Under the pieces are notes generated by a model, which ran no database searches, was not told where the DNA came from, and worked only from the letters and a program-made list of their open reading frames with translations. From contig NC_054751.1 in the NCBI RefSeq assembly GCF_018143015.1, positions 21,652,425-21,716,424 of the forward strand: a DNA stretch of 64,000 bases, read 5' to 3'. The stretch comes from Lytechinus variegatus. Taxonomy: Eukaryota; Echinodermata; Echinoidea; Temnopleuroida; Toxopneustidae. Within the stretch, counting starts at the first letter, position 1. Every line of letters starts with the position of its first letter. Of the stretch, positions 11,801 through 21,849 are shown piece by piece. Made by a program: the position numbers and the translations under genes.

Positions 11801-14800
11801 CAGTGAATCAACACCAATGATTTCATTGAAGTTACCTTTGGATAGCAAAGCTACCATCGTAGTCCTTTTATTAAAAAAGGGCCAGATTAGCTACTTTTTA
11901 TCATGCCATAATCACTCCAACAAAACCAACTCCATACAGATAGGATATTTCCAATGCACAGGGGGGCCACTTACATTGACGAGTGGATACCATGCGCGAC
12001 CAAAAAACATGTAAAAAGGATGTCTTTTTCAAGATAGGGCACGTTACGTACGTAACGAAAAATAGATAATAATGAAAAAAGGGTATCTATTTGCACTAGG
12101 AAAGCTACGTGTTTAGGGTCAGATTTGCAAGGGTATAAAAAATTAAGACTAAAATGTTTTATAAAGGATGTACTTTTTGCCCCTAGATTTAACACTACAT
12201 GTTCAGAGTACGGATTTGCGCGAGGTGGGGCTGTACTAAACACAAGGATGTAGGTAAAGGTAAAACCGACAACCGTGACATAACAATTGAAATATTGCTG
12301 TACTTGTTTAGGGGTGCGTTTCAGGGAATACTTGCCAATAGTATCGTTTTGTTTCCAATACTTGTTCAGGGTAGGGTTTCACACGCCAATACTTGTTAAG
12401 GGGTGCATTTTCAGAATATTGAAAATATGTGTTTAGGGTGCTTTTCGAGACCCCTTGGTTGCGCATGGTATCAACTCATCAATGGAAGTGGGCCCCCCCT
12501 CCCCCGGGTTCCAATGATACACTATTGGTAGGTTTAGAGTTTGACTGTAGCATCTTTATGTGTATTTCAACCTGTTCCCTACTAGATTCTATGATTTCTA
12601 TAAGGTGAAAAGAGATTCCACCAGGTTTTTGTAGGCAATGGGTTAGTTAATTACAGAGAACCTAGTTTGCTTGGCAGTCAATTTCATGTGTGTTTTCAGC
12701 TGGATTGTCACATACTAAACAGTAGAATCATTTGTTCTCTCTTTGTAAACCTCTCTTTCTCTAAAGATGCTCTCAGCCAGGCTGTGATTCTATAGTGCGC
12801 CCTCATGTGGTGTGGTTTGGTGAATCATTAGGTATGGATAATTTGTTGGCAATTGAACAGGAACTGGACACCTGTGACCTGTTCATGGTGGTAAGTTTCA
12901 TCAAGCTGTCCGGGGAATAATGATTTCCTGTGGTACATCATATAACAGAAAATATAGATTTTATGGTTATGTGATAAAGATATATGGTAGATATGAATAT
13001 AAATATGTAAAGATTATAATGTGCACATCAATAAAAAGTTAATTCATATGTAAAGGGAAAATCAAATGAGTATAACATTAAAAATTAAAACAAAAACAGA
13101 TAAAGAATAAGAAATTTGTTCATTTTTAAGTGTTGCATAATTTCACACAACAGTTATGCGAATGAGAGAGCAGATGACGTCAGCCACTCTACTTATTTTG
13201 TATTTTTTTTCAATTTTCTCAATTTCTCATTATGATATGAAAAATGGTTTAATTTCTCTCTGAAAATGTAAAGTTGCCTCTCTTATAACCTATTGAGATT
13301 GAATGAAGAGATTCCTTATTGTCAAATCTGCAAAAATCAAATATTCTATATTTCACATTGTAAAATACAAAACAAAAATGAGTGGCAACATCATCTACTC
13401 TATCATTTGTGAAAAATAAGCGAAACTTTAAAATGTCCTTACTTTCCTATTTTACATCCGATTTTAATGCAATTTTTAGCATTATGCTTGTTTTATTTTA
13501 CTCTATTCAAATCAAATTTTTGTTGTAGTTGACTTCCCCTGTAGAGGTAATGTAATAGAGCAGAGTAGTGATAGCACAATGTCACAAGAATATATGCTTT
13601 GAGTTTTGTGAATGCTATCAAGCAGCAGTTCCAACAGGATATTTGACAACTAGAGGTTGTTTAATCAGTAAAGCTAGGGTTACACCAAAACTGAATTCTC
13701 CCCAATAAATTCAGACGGAATAGGTCCCGATTGTGCGCAGAATTGCCAAGAATACCGTACCCGAATCAACTTTTACCATCCCGAAAAAAGCTGAATGCCA
13801 CCCAAATAGTAGCAAGAATTGAGCCAAAGGTGCCCAAAATCAAGCCAAATGTGACCTGAATGCTCCGATTATAGCTGAATGATGACCCAAATTGAAACAA
13901 ATATGGCCAAATGCACTGTGCTCAGACCGTTACACCCTAAATGATACGAATAGGTCCTAATCTGCCCAGAATACTCCGAATGCCTCCCTTAATCCAACCG
14001 AATGTCATCCGAATACATCCCAAACATTATTTTAACATTTTAAAACAAGTTGAATTCCTCCGCAAATGTTCCCAAATCCCTCCTGAATTTTTTCACATTT
14101 GCTAAGGGAGAACAAAATAATCCCATAACCACCCGAATACAAGTCTTCGGATAGATTCACAGCTGATGCGGTTCTGGTGTAACCCTAGCTTGACAGGTGT
14201 TCAAGCAGAGCTGCCAAGTAGTACAGATTTTCAGTATTTAGTACTGAAAAATTCGAAGAATACTGATGGTTTCACGCAAAATACTGATTTATCAAGTTTC
14301 AGTTTTATGTGTTGTCCTATGGTATTTCTTTGAAAATACTGATTTCCTCCCAAAATACTGATTTTCAGCTTTAAAAATACTGAAATGTTCTTGTTCAGGT
14401 TGGCAGCTCTGGGTGTTGTCCGTCACCCAGACTACAATTAGCTTTTAATGAAGAAGTAATGTTGAATGCACAGCACTCATTTCATTTGATACTTTATGAA
14501 GGTATTTTTTTATCCGCCTTACCTATTTCTGCATACATGTATATCTATTTCTTTCAGGTTGGCACATCATCAGTGGTATACCCAGCTGCGATGTATGCCC
14601 CAATGATGGCTCAGAGAAACGTTACTGTGGCTGAATTTAATCTGGAAGAGACCCCTTCTACATGCATCTCCAAGTAGGTCAAATGTGTTTTTTTATTATT
14701 ACAGTATGTATTTTGGGAACCCTAAATTGATGTTAATATGGTGGAGCGTTGTGGCCCAGAGGATTAGTCTTCGGACTTTTAAACAGAGGGTCGTGGGTTT

Positions 14801-15949
14801 GAATCCCAGCCATGGCGTAATTTCCTTCGGCAAGAAACTGATCCACAGTGTGCTGCACTCAACCCAGGTGAGGTAAATGGGTACAGGTAGGAAGTAATTC
14901 TTTAAAAAGCTGTGTGCGCTATGAACACCTAGCTTAGCCGGGTAATATAGGAGCGCCTTGAGCACCTAACAAGGTAGATATATGCGCAATATAAATAACC
15001 TATATTATTGTCTCGCCCACCAGAGGTGAAGGTGAGACTTAGGGATCCAAATGTCGTCTGTCCGTCATCTGTCGTCCGTCACAAATCTAATGATGCATAA
15101 TTCCACAACCGTAAGTCACTTTTCAACTAAACTTGGATGCTAGATGGACTTGAGGGACCTGCATGTTATGCTGCAGTCTGAGGTCACATGATAAAGTCAA
15201 AGGTCATTTTCAGGTCAACTTTGATGTTTACATGCAAGACTCTTATGACACCTAACTCTGCAACCATAAGTCACTTTTCAACCAAACTTGGATGGTAGAT
15301 GGACTTGAGGGACTTGCATATTATGCTGCGGTCAAAGGTCACATGGTAAGGTCAAAAGTCATTTTCAGGTCAATGTTAAAGTTTACATGCAAGACTCTCT
15401 TGTGACAACTAACTCCTTAACCGTAAGTCACTTTTCAACAAAACTTGGATGGTAGATGAACTTAAGCGACCTGCATGTTTTGCTGCAGTGGGAGGTCACA
15501 TGGTAAGGTTAAAGGTCATTTTCAGGTCAACATTAAAGTTTACGTGCAAGGCTCTTATGACAAGTGTTATTCCATCCCAGTCATTTCACAATGAAGTTTC
15601 GATACAATTCTGTTGCGTGCCTTCGCAAATCATGATATTTCTGGATATTTTTATAAGTGGGCGAGACACAAAATTGCTTTTGCCTTGTTATTATCATGAT
15701 GTTGAATCTTAAAGAAATTAAACCAAAACCACATCAAAGTAACAAGAAAATAAGAAAATTTTATATTATATAAGCGATTATGATCAAGACCATTTTAACC
15801 AATATTCATCACTTGCATGAAATTACGGCAACTTGATTCTCAGCAAGTTTTTCTTGTATCTTTGTCTATTTAGGTACCATTTCCATGGGCCGTCTGGAAC
15901 TTTCCTGCCAGAGATCCTTGCCAGACATCCCAGTGAACCAGCGGAATGA
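5880..15949 (+). CDS. SIRT5: Sirtuin 5, NAD-dependent protein lysine desuccinylase/demalonylase (8 exons, complete)
   Basis: Coding exons are 5880-6194, 7252-7359, 8540-8657, 10471-10558, 11327-11380, 12767-12890, 14558-14673 and 15874-15949. All have GT..AG borders and join in frame to 332 residues; human SIRT5 has 310. Residues 80-94 carry the NAD motif [16 protein letters not shown]124 and R127 in FYHYRREV match the human Tyr102/Arg105 pair that binds succinyl or malonyl lysine. QNID is at 162-165 and the catalytic His is H180. C188/C191 and C229/C234 form the zinc site, and GTSS at 271-274 is in the NAD pocket. The first ~50 residues are Arg/Ser-rich without acidic residues early on, as in a mitochondrial presequence. 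The family removes acidic acyl groups from mitochondrial enzymes, classically carbamoyl-phosphate synthetase. M50 (base 6027) has a stronger start context and could give an isoform without the presequence. The 3' UTR end is uncertain; AATAAA at 19075-19080 is one candidate. Confidence 0.96.
6337..7052. mobile_element. TIR element in SIRT5 intron 1 (~716 bp)
   Basis: The left terminus taCCGTGTGAGTAAAAAA is mirrored at the right terminus by TTTTTTACTCACACGGta. TA at each border suits a Tc1/mariner-type target duplication. The interior is AT-rich, contains a 45-bp tandem duplication and has no transposase frame. Confidence 0.7.
6406..6490. repeat. 45-bp tandem duplication
   Basis: Two nearly identical units beginning aggaaattcgtgatcactc start at 6406 and 6451; the second stops slightly short. 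They lie inside the intronic TIR element. Confidence 0.8.
7494..8240 (+). repeat. Long imperfect GAT/ATG trinucleotide microsatellite in SIRT5 intron 2
   Basis: About 750 bp dominated by gatgat, gatgac, gatgatagt and gaggag units, with a short inverted patch (atcatcatcatcacc) near 7862. It is open in several frames on both strands, giving poly-Asp, Met-rich or His-rich strings. These are translation artefacts of a trinucleotide repeat between two well-defined SIRT5 exons. Confidence 0.9.
9713..10385. repeat. Cluster of foldback (inverted-repeat) sequences in SIRT5 intron 3
   Basis: Three hairpin-forming units follow one another. At 9713-9854, gatattgactggc is mirrored by gccagtcaatatt and ggggaacatcaaatatattg by its inverse. 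At about 9900-10020, gtgaatataac is mirrored by gttatattcac. At about 10183-10383, cagatattgcct is mirrored by aggcaatatctg. The whole stretch repeats the words atattgccct and ttttccctcg. It is probably one or more decayed foldback transposons. Confidence 0.55.
10676..11150 (+). mobile_element. TTAAAGGTCA-family MITE, right end missing (copy A)
   Basis: It starts TTAAAGGTCATGTCCACCCC and follows the complete copy at 25760-26338 through the atgcaaatgag and tgatgtcatc phrases to gaaattaagcgaaact. It then stops about 110 bp short of the expected right terminus. It lies in SIRT5 intron 4. Confidence 0.75.
11483..11754. mobile_element. hAT-type MITE, 272 bp, with target duplication
   Basis: The ends CACTGGTGGATCC and, reversed, CAAGGGCAGATCC resemble hAT MITE termini (CAGTGGCGGATCC). 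The element is flanked by catgatg at 11476-11482 and 11755-11761, a 7-bp direct duplication close to the 8 bp usual for hAT. The interior is rich in C and G homopolymers. It lies in SIRT5 intron 5. Confidence 0.65.
11959..12500. mobile_element. TIR element with long matching ends (~540 bp)
   Basis: The left end ggggggccacttacattgac continues to gataccatgcgcgaccaa. The right end mirrors it as ttggttgcgcatggtatc followed by caatggaagtgggcccccc. The inverted match spans about 40 bp. Inside, variants of caatacttgttcagggt and tgtttagggtgc recur several times between 12100 and 12450. No transposase frame is seen. Confidence 0.7.
13051..13537 (+). mobile_element. TTAAAGGTCA-family MITE, eroded ends (copy B)
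   Basis: It matches the family through tcaaatgagtataacatt, gatgacgtcagccactc, aataagcgaaactttaaaatg and ttttgttgtagttgacttcc. Both terminal TTAAAGG blocks are mutated, so this is an older copy. It lies in SIRT5 intron 6. Confidence 0.65.
13671..14191. mobile_element. TIR element with a reiterated ccgaat interior (~520 bp)
   Basis: The left end aagctagggttacaccaaaa is mirrored at the right by ttctggtgtaaccctagctt. The middle reiterates short pieces (ccgaat, cccaaat, cctgaat, ctgaatg) at about 8-15-bp intervals from 13690 to 14150, which is a degenerate pattern and not a strict tandem array. No open frame. It lies in SIRT5 intron 6. Confidence 0.7.
14205..14411. mobile_element. Short hAT-like MITE with CAGAGCTGCCAA ends
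   Basis: CAGAGCTGCCAA at the left and TTGGCAGCTCTG at the right are perfect 12-bp inverted termini of the sort seen on hAT MITEs. The interior repeats aaaatactgatt several times. A clear 8-bp target duplication is not seen. It is about 150 bp upstream of SIRT5 exon 7. Confidence 0.6.
14738..15000 (+). mobile_element. tRNA-derived SINE
   Basis: A pol III A-box-like stretch (gtggcccagaggattagtc, from 14751) and a B-box (ggtttgaatcccag, near 14796) begin the unit. It continues with a tRNA-unrelated body and ends with tatgcgcaatataaataacc. It lies in SIRT5 intron 7, directly against the TIR element that starts at 15009. Confidence 0.7.
15009..15668. mobile_element. GTCTC-ended TIR element with internal ~156-bp tandem repeats (copy 1)
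   Basis: Perfect 12-bp ends TGTCTCGCCCAC and GTGGGCGAGACA bound a 660-bp element. Inside, three tandem units begin with gtaagtcacttttcaac-type sequence at 15111, 15266 and 15423, so the period is 155-157 bp. Each unit contains aggtcacatg and aaaggtcattttcaggtcaa. Reverse-complemented, these words match the units of the element at 55691-56614, so the two are related and lie in opposite orientation. No transposase is encoded. It lies in SIRT5 intron 7. Confidence 0.75.
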
Positions 15950-16035
15950 AATATAGCGGTTTGAGACTGAATACTGACCTGTAGGTTAAGATACTTATAG
16001 CTGTGTTTCTCTGAGTGCCAAATTCTTTTGACTTT

Positions 16036-16545
16036 GGCCGTGTTTATGCTTCCACTTTTCAGGCCAGAATCAGCGTTTCCAAACGTGATTAGTCCAAAAT
16101 ACGGTTGCGTCCATGCTTACTTTCATTTAAACGCTGTTTCAAAACGCCAATCGTAAACTCACAAAAATGTATGTTTGTAAACGTCGTTTGACCAGAATCA
16201 GGCTTTCTGGGGAAGTATAAACAGAACCAATTGTAAACGTGTTTAAATGCCGTCATTTGGTATATACTTCCGGTGAGATGAAAATCTGCATGCAAATACA
16301 GTCGCATTGCTCCATGTTCTCCACTTAATAACACTCGGGAAAAAAAACTTTAGAAAAAAGGCGCACCCAATTTGACCTCGCTTTCCTGCTCTATGAAAAT
16401 TATGATGCGAAACCAGCTGAGATTGTGATTTCGCCTCTGAAAAGTTAAGCATAAACTGCACTCCCAGAACCATGTTTATGATCGGCGTTTTGAATCGACG
16501 TTTGAAACGCTGATTCTGTCCTCGCAATGGAAGCATAAACACGCC
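16036..16545. mobile_element. TIR element downstream of SIRT5 (~510 bp)
   Basis: The left end ggccgtgtttatgcttcca, followed by cagaatcagcgtttc, is mirrored at the right by gaaacgctgattctg and aagcataaacacgcc. Internal words (aaacgccaatcg, gatcggcgttttg) are also mirrored, so most of the element can fold back. It may sit in the SIRT5 3' untranslated region. Confidence 0.65.
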
Positions 16546-17196
16546 TTTTGCTGATCATACTATTTGACAACCTTGACCCCCTAACCTTCTGTATTCAGTA
16601 ATACTCCTCACTCTCATATTTATTTCTGCAGATTATCAATCCAAAGTCTTTTTTCTTGTTCCCCTATTGCTCATGAGGACCATTTCATAAAAAGTTACAA
16701 CTATCGTAACTTTGCAGTAACTACCATACCAACCTTGATTGTGATTGGCTGCTGAGCCCTGTTACCATGGTATGAAACATTCTCCTGACCTTGATCTCGT
16801 TCATAAGTTGGTTTGAATGAAAAGATAAAATCCAACAAGCAAAATATTGAAAATTTCATTAACACTTTGCCCGCTTTGTTTGACTAGAGTAAAGCACAGG
16901 GGGCTGCCAACTTCGACAAAGGCAAAGAGGGTAATTGCTCATCCCTTGCCGGTCTTGTTCATCGATTTCTTTACAAGGGCAACTTTGATATTTCGTTGAC
17001 AATACACACAGGGTGCAATAAATCTATGGTAATACACTCTCACATTCAGTGTACAAACAAAGCTTTTCTTTACTATATTAACCCAATCAAAAGTTATTGT
17101 GATTTGATTTGCATAATCTGTGTAAAACCCCTCCTTAGGTTACACCCTAATATTAATATAGCACAGGAGGGATTATGTCCACGGTGGGCAAAGAGT

Positions 17197-17709
17197 TAAA
17201 ATCAGATGGAAAATAAGAAAGTTATGACGTTTGAAAGATTTGCTTAATTTCACCAATTAGTTATATTTACATCTTGGTCTGTATGCAAATGAGGAAACTG
17301 ATGACATCATCCACTCACTATTTCTTTTGTATTTCATTGCAAGGAATATGTAATATTCTCATTTTCTCCTCAGAACTGTCATGTGAAACGTAGTTTTAAT
17401 CCTCTCTGAACATGTTTGATATTGTTTGTAACATTTTGTGGTTTACAAACGAGAGGGTCCTTATTGTCAAATCTGTAAAACTTGAAATATTGTACAATTC
17501 AAACAATAAAAAAAAAAAAAATTAGTGAGGGACATCATCTACTCTAATTTGCATATCACTGAGGTATGCATATAACTAAAAGCAAACTTTTAAAATGTCA
17601 TAACTTTCTTATTTCATACCAGATTTTGATGAAAATTTCAGTGTTTGTTTCTTTAATTTTTCTCATTTTGTTCAAATCAACTTTTATCTGGGGTGGACTT
17701 CACCTGTAT
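17197..17709 (+). mobile_element. TTAAAGGTCA-family MITE, left end missing (copy C)
   Basis: It matches the family from aaaatcagatggaaaataag through tatgcaaatgagg and gacatcatc to tctggggtggacttcacctg. Its left terminal ~80 bp is absent. It lies in intergenic sequence or the SIRT5 3' untranslated region. Confidence 0.7.
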
Positions 17710-18003
17710 GATAATGTTAACGATAACATTCACTTATGTGTAATGCCTCTCACATTGGAACATTTCTGCATCACATGGTACCAGATTCTCTCTCCCCCAT
17801 ATCTATTTTCTACTGAATTCATGTTAGTTTCTTTTTATAGAGGGTGCACTCCACACTGACACCAGTAGATGACCTGTTAAATCTCACTAAATTTCTTGAT
17901 TGTGTTGACCATGACTTGTCATCACTTCTACCTGCACGAGTTTTGATTTGTGCTTGTGTCACAAGTGACTGATTTAATTCCTGTTTTCTGAAGAAAAACT
18001 CCT

Positions 18004-18294
18004 GGGCCCCATCTTACAAAGAGCTATACGATTGATCCAATCAATCGTAACTCTATGGAAATTCATCAGTGTCATAATGTTTTATACAGGAAATTGAAAA
18101 ATGTCCTTTGCTAACAAAGGAGAACACACTATTTTGTCAAGAAATCAATGAATTTATGAATATACATTCATATCTAGAAAAGTTTTTGGACATAAAAATA
18201 TGCATTTTTCTATGTTGACTTTGCTGGCTTTCCATAGTTGCGATTGATCCGATCAATCGCAACTCTTTGTAAGATGGGGGCCCAGTTCACTTCA
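18004..18294. mobile_element. Palindromic foldback element with gggccc ends
   Basis: The left end gggccccatcttacaaagag is mirrored by ctctttgtaagatgggggccc. Next to each end sits a second palindrome (cgattgatccaatcaatcg and cgattgatccgatcaatcg). The ~190-bp centre is AT-rich and non-coding. Confidence 0.75.
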
Positions 18295-21200
18295 TCCAGT
18301 GGTTTAAACATGAAAATGCTCTCTACTCACATTTGTCTTCTTACTTTGTCTTTATCTTCCTATACCTTTGGCTTTCATTTTGTTTCTCTTTCTGTGGCTT
18401 CTCCTCTCTCCCATCTTTTTTCTGGTTCTCTTTCTTTCCTTTGTTCACTTTATCTCTGTATTTCTTCTGTAAATTGCATCTTTCCTTAAAGTGATTGGTT
18501 AACATTGGTTTGACTTTTTAAAAATCTGAGCTTGAAGGTCAAACTTGTCACCTGTGTCTGTGTCTCTGTGATATGTTACAAAAATGAAGCCCAGAAAAAA
18601 TTGTGTTCGAAAATAATTATTTAATGCTTCAAAATTGAAGTATAAAGTGACCGGAAACACAATTTCATCCCACCTAAATAGTACACTTATGTGGACTATT
18701 TAGGCATCTATAAGACACCTATTTACAAAATCAGGGTTTGCCTTGTAGTTTTGGCTTTTCATTCTCAATAATGGTTGTTCTTAGGGTTTATTAGTTCTAA
18801 TACATGCACTTGTACACATGTTTCATCTTGGTTTGAGAATTTTTTAAATCTGCTGCTCAAAAAGTTAAACAATACCTTTAATACCGGTACTTCTTATTTT
18901 TTAAGTATAGTAATATGTGTTTTTAATTTCTTGTAGACCATCTATTGTGTAAAAATTATTGCAATTATTCATAATTTCTGCTATTGTAATGACATGATGA
19001 ATTTATCATTTGCAATTTATTCTGTAATAAGTGAAGAATGTAAAAAATTTGTATGCAGTATTTTTTGGATGATCAATAAAAGGTAGTAATTTGCTTTATA
19101 TGTATAGATTATAATTACATCGTTTATCAACTAGCGGTGTAGTCCTTCCTGTCTGTTATATTATAATGCCTTATTCTCGAAAATTCAGAAATATTTAAAC
19201 TAACGGGTATTCATATGTAGACCATACCCACTCTGTTCCACATGTTTGCTTTAGTAAGAATTGCTAAAAGTAAATGCAATTAGATACATGACACCATATG
19301 TAAAATGAAATAATATTCAAGGAAAAGAGTGGCACATGGTCAATGCTATTTGTCTTTTGAATTTGAGTATTCATTTATCAGCTTTTCATACATGTCTGTG
19401 TAGAAACCCAATTTTCATTTGGGGACCTTTTAATAACTGTAAACTCTTGAGGGGACTTTGAATATAAATGATTTATATTCCAAGTCCAAGAGGGTGCCGC
19501 CTCAAAATTACTGTAAGAGAAATTTACTATATTATCAGCATGTGTTTTATATTAAAGATTTTATTGATTTGTAAAATACTTGTTTGGTTAATTTTTCTTG
19601 TCATTTTCTTTCATAAAGTCAGTGATGGGGATGACATATCCTAATTTTTCACCTGATGATAAAAGATTTCCCCTTGTGAGGTTTCATGCAAAGCCTCCAT
19701 TTATAAATGCATAATTTTAAGTTTTAAAGACCCCCCCCCTCTCCAAAGATGTCCCTGTCACAAATTTGTGTTATTCATTACCCTCCACTCTCTCTTTCTC
19801 TCTTTCCCTCTCTCTTCATCTTTGCATTCTACCTTTCTTTCCCCATGCTGTCACTCCTCTCTTGCTCTCTCTCTTCCTCAACCCTCATCCTCTCGCCCCC
19901 TCCCCCTCCAACCCACTCTCACTGTTGCCCATGATCAACTATTAATGCTCATACAAAAAAAAATCCAAGCATTTACACAGATAATTACAAAAAAAAAATA
20001 ATTTTACTTCAAACTCTGAATGAAACATGTTTGATTTTGAAATCAACTCAACTTTATGATTCATAATTGCAATCTTGGGGCCCTAACACAAAGCCATGCA
20101 ATCATCGTAGAACATTTTTCAACAATTGATTGCATTGACTACAATGTACAATTACTCATGAAAATCAAGCATAGGATTAATCGCTAACCTTTGTGATAAG
20201 GGACCCAGGTTATAGGAATGTCTTTAAAACTTCTCGTCAGATCAATTTCCCTGTTGCAGAAATTCACACACTATCTACTTGAAAGTAAAATATGAAAGAA
20301 ACAAATGAGGTAAACACTATTTACAAGAAGTAAAAATATTTCTAAAAAATACAAAATAGCATGCAAACTGTTCTTAATTTTGTACACATTTTCAAAAACA
20401 TGGTAATATTTATGTAAAAAGAGAAAGGTCACAAAAAATGTGAACGAGATATTTTAACCCCCCCCCCCCAAAAAAAAGCATGCAAAAAACAATAGGGGGG
20501 GGGTGCAGTCCATGAATGAATTAAAAAAATCAATAAGCTATAAACTACATATATTGTACATGTAGGTTAATCATTCCAATTGCAGAAAACACTTGTCAAC
20601 ATTTACAGTGATGATACCAATGCTTTATGAAATGGGGGTGGGGGGGCAAAAGATGTTTGAAATTAGCTATAGCCTAGGGCCTGAAAAATCACCTTATCCA
20701 AGACTACAAGTATTGCCTGAACCATAGAGCTATTGCTCCATGCCTGAACTACACTGTAATCAATGAGTGTCTGGGTATGGATTCAGCCTAATATCAAGCA
20801 CCATTCTTCAATACATTATGTTGCATATTTCATAAACAGTTTAACTGTCTCATTCTGATCTTCATTCCACGAAAAAATATATATATTCCAGGCAAATTTT
20901 TTATTTTGGGGGCCACTTTTCACAGCTTACTTTACTGCCTAATCCGCATCATAATAATACTAATATATAGGTATATTTACCCAGGGAAGCCACTTCAGTT
21001 CTGAAAACTGTTCTCCCAGCGGGCCATGCTATTATTACTACCCCAGCTTTAGCTGGGCTTCCTAGGGGCCCATTGGATAAGCTTTAACATGGCAATTGAT
21101 TGGAATTTTTACAGGCCCTTTTTACAATCTCAAGGGCTCTTATGAGCATCTTGGGGGCCAAATTGCCCCCAAGACATGTACATTTTCCCCTGATATATTT

Positions 21201-21330
21201 CAAGCATTTTCAGGTATCACATTTTTCTAGCACTTTTTCAGATTGCATAGATGAAAACAGGTTGATATTCACTTGGTATACAAGCAGTTGATTTACTTCA
21301 CAGATAGTCTAGTACCATATGGGCTAAACA
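18295..21330. other. Intergenic, low-complexity tracts and one small foldback
   Basis: No supported gene. There is a pyrimidine-rich run at 18320-18485 and a strong CT microsatellite at 19784-19930. A gggccc-type fragment spans 20078-20213 (ggggccctaacacaaag mirrored by ctttgtgataagggaccc). C and G homopolymers occur near 19730, 20459 and 20497. Short open frames in the CT tracts are composition artefacts. Confidence 0.5.
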
Positions 21331-21334
21331 CATT

Positions 21335-21842
21335 GGCCCATATTCTGAAGTCAGGTTAAACTTAGACCACTAGTCTAACTCTGTGCTAAAATTATGGCAA
21401 GCCAAAAGTGTCAATTTTTTGTATTAAGTTGTATGTTTCTTATGTTTACTGTGCTCTTTCCTGATTCATTGATGGTGAAGGCAATTCACGATGCTCTGTG
21501 ACTGCCTCTACTTATATGGCACAGACTGGTGCCCATATTCTGAAGTCAGGTTTAATTTAAACTCCGGTTTAAAGTTGTGGTTTAACTATGGATAGCCAAT
21601 AGTGGCATAATTCCCTGACAGTATAATTTCAATGTATCAGCTCATTTGACTCTCAGATCATTACCAACTGTCTAGTAAATACCAATATAATTATTGCCTT
21701 CACCATTAAATAATTAGGGAAGATTACAGTAAACATAAGGGACATGCAATGTAAACAAATTTTTGACATTTTTGGCTTTCCATAATTTCAGCACAGAGTT
21801 AGGCCAAGGTCTAAGTTAAACCCGACTTCAGAATACGGGCCT
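21335..21842. mobile_element. Two adjacent copies of a 'cccatattctgaagtcagg' MITE
   Basis: A complete element spans 21532-21842, with gcccatattctgaagtcagg at the left and a mirrored cgacttcagaatacgggcc at the right. Immediately before it, 21335-21530 carries the same left terminus and arm but no right end. A third family member at 25477-26372 hosts another transposon. Confidence 0.7.
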
Positions 21843-21849
21843 GGGAGTT

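Noticed and set aside
14751..14810. Possible tRNA gene
   Set aside because: A- and B-box-like sequences are present, but the arms do not pair into a cloverleaf and a SINE body follows directly. The same reasoning applies at 58281-58334 and 700-755.
19749..20001. Ser/Leu/Pro-rich open frames
   Set aside because: They are produced by a CT-rich microsatellite.
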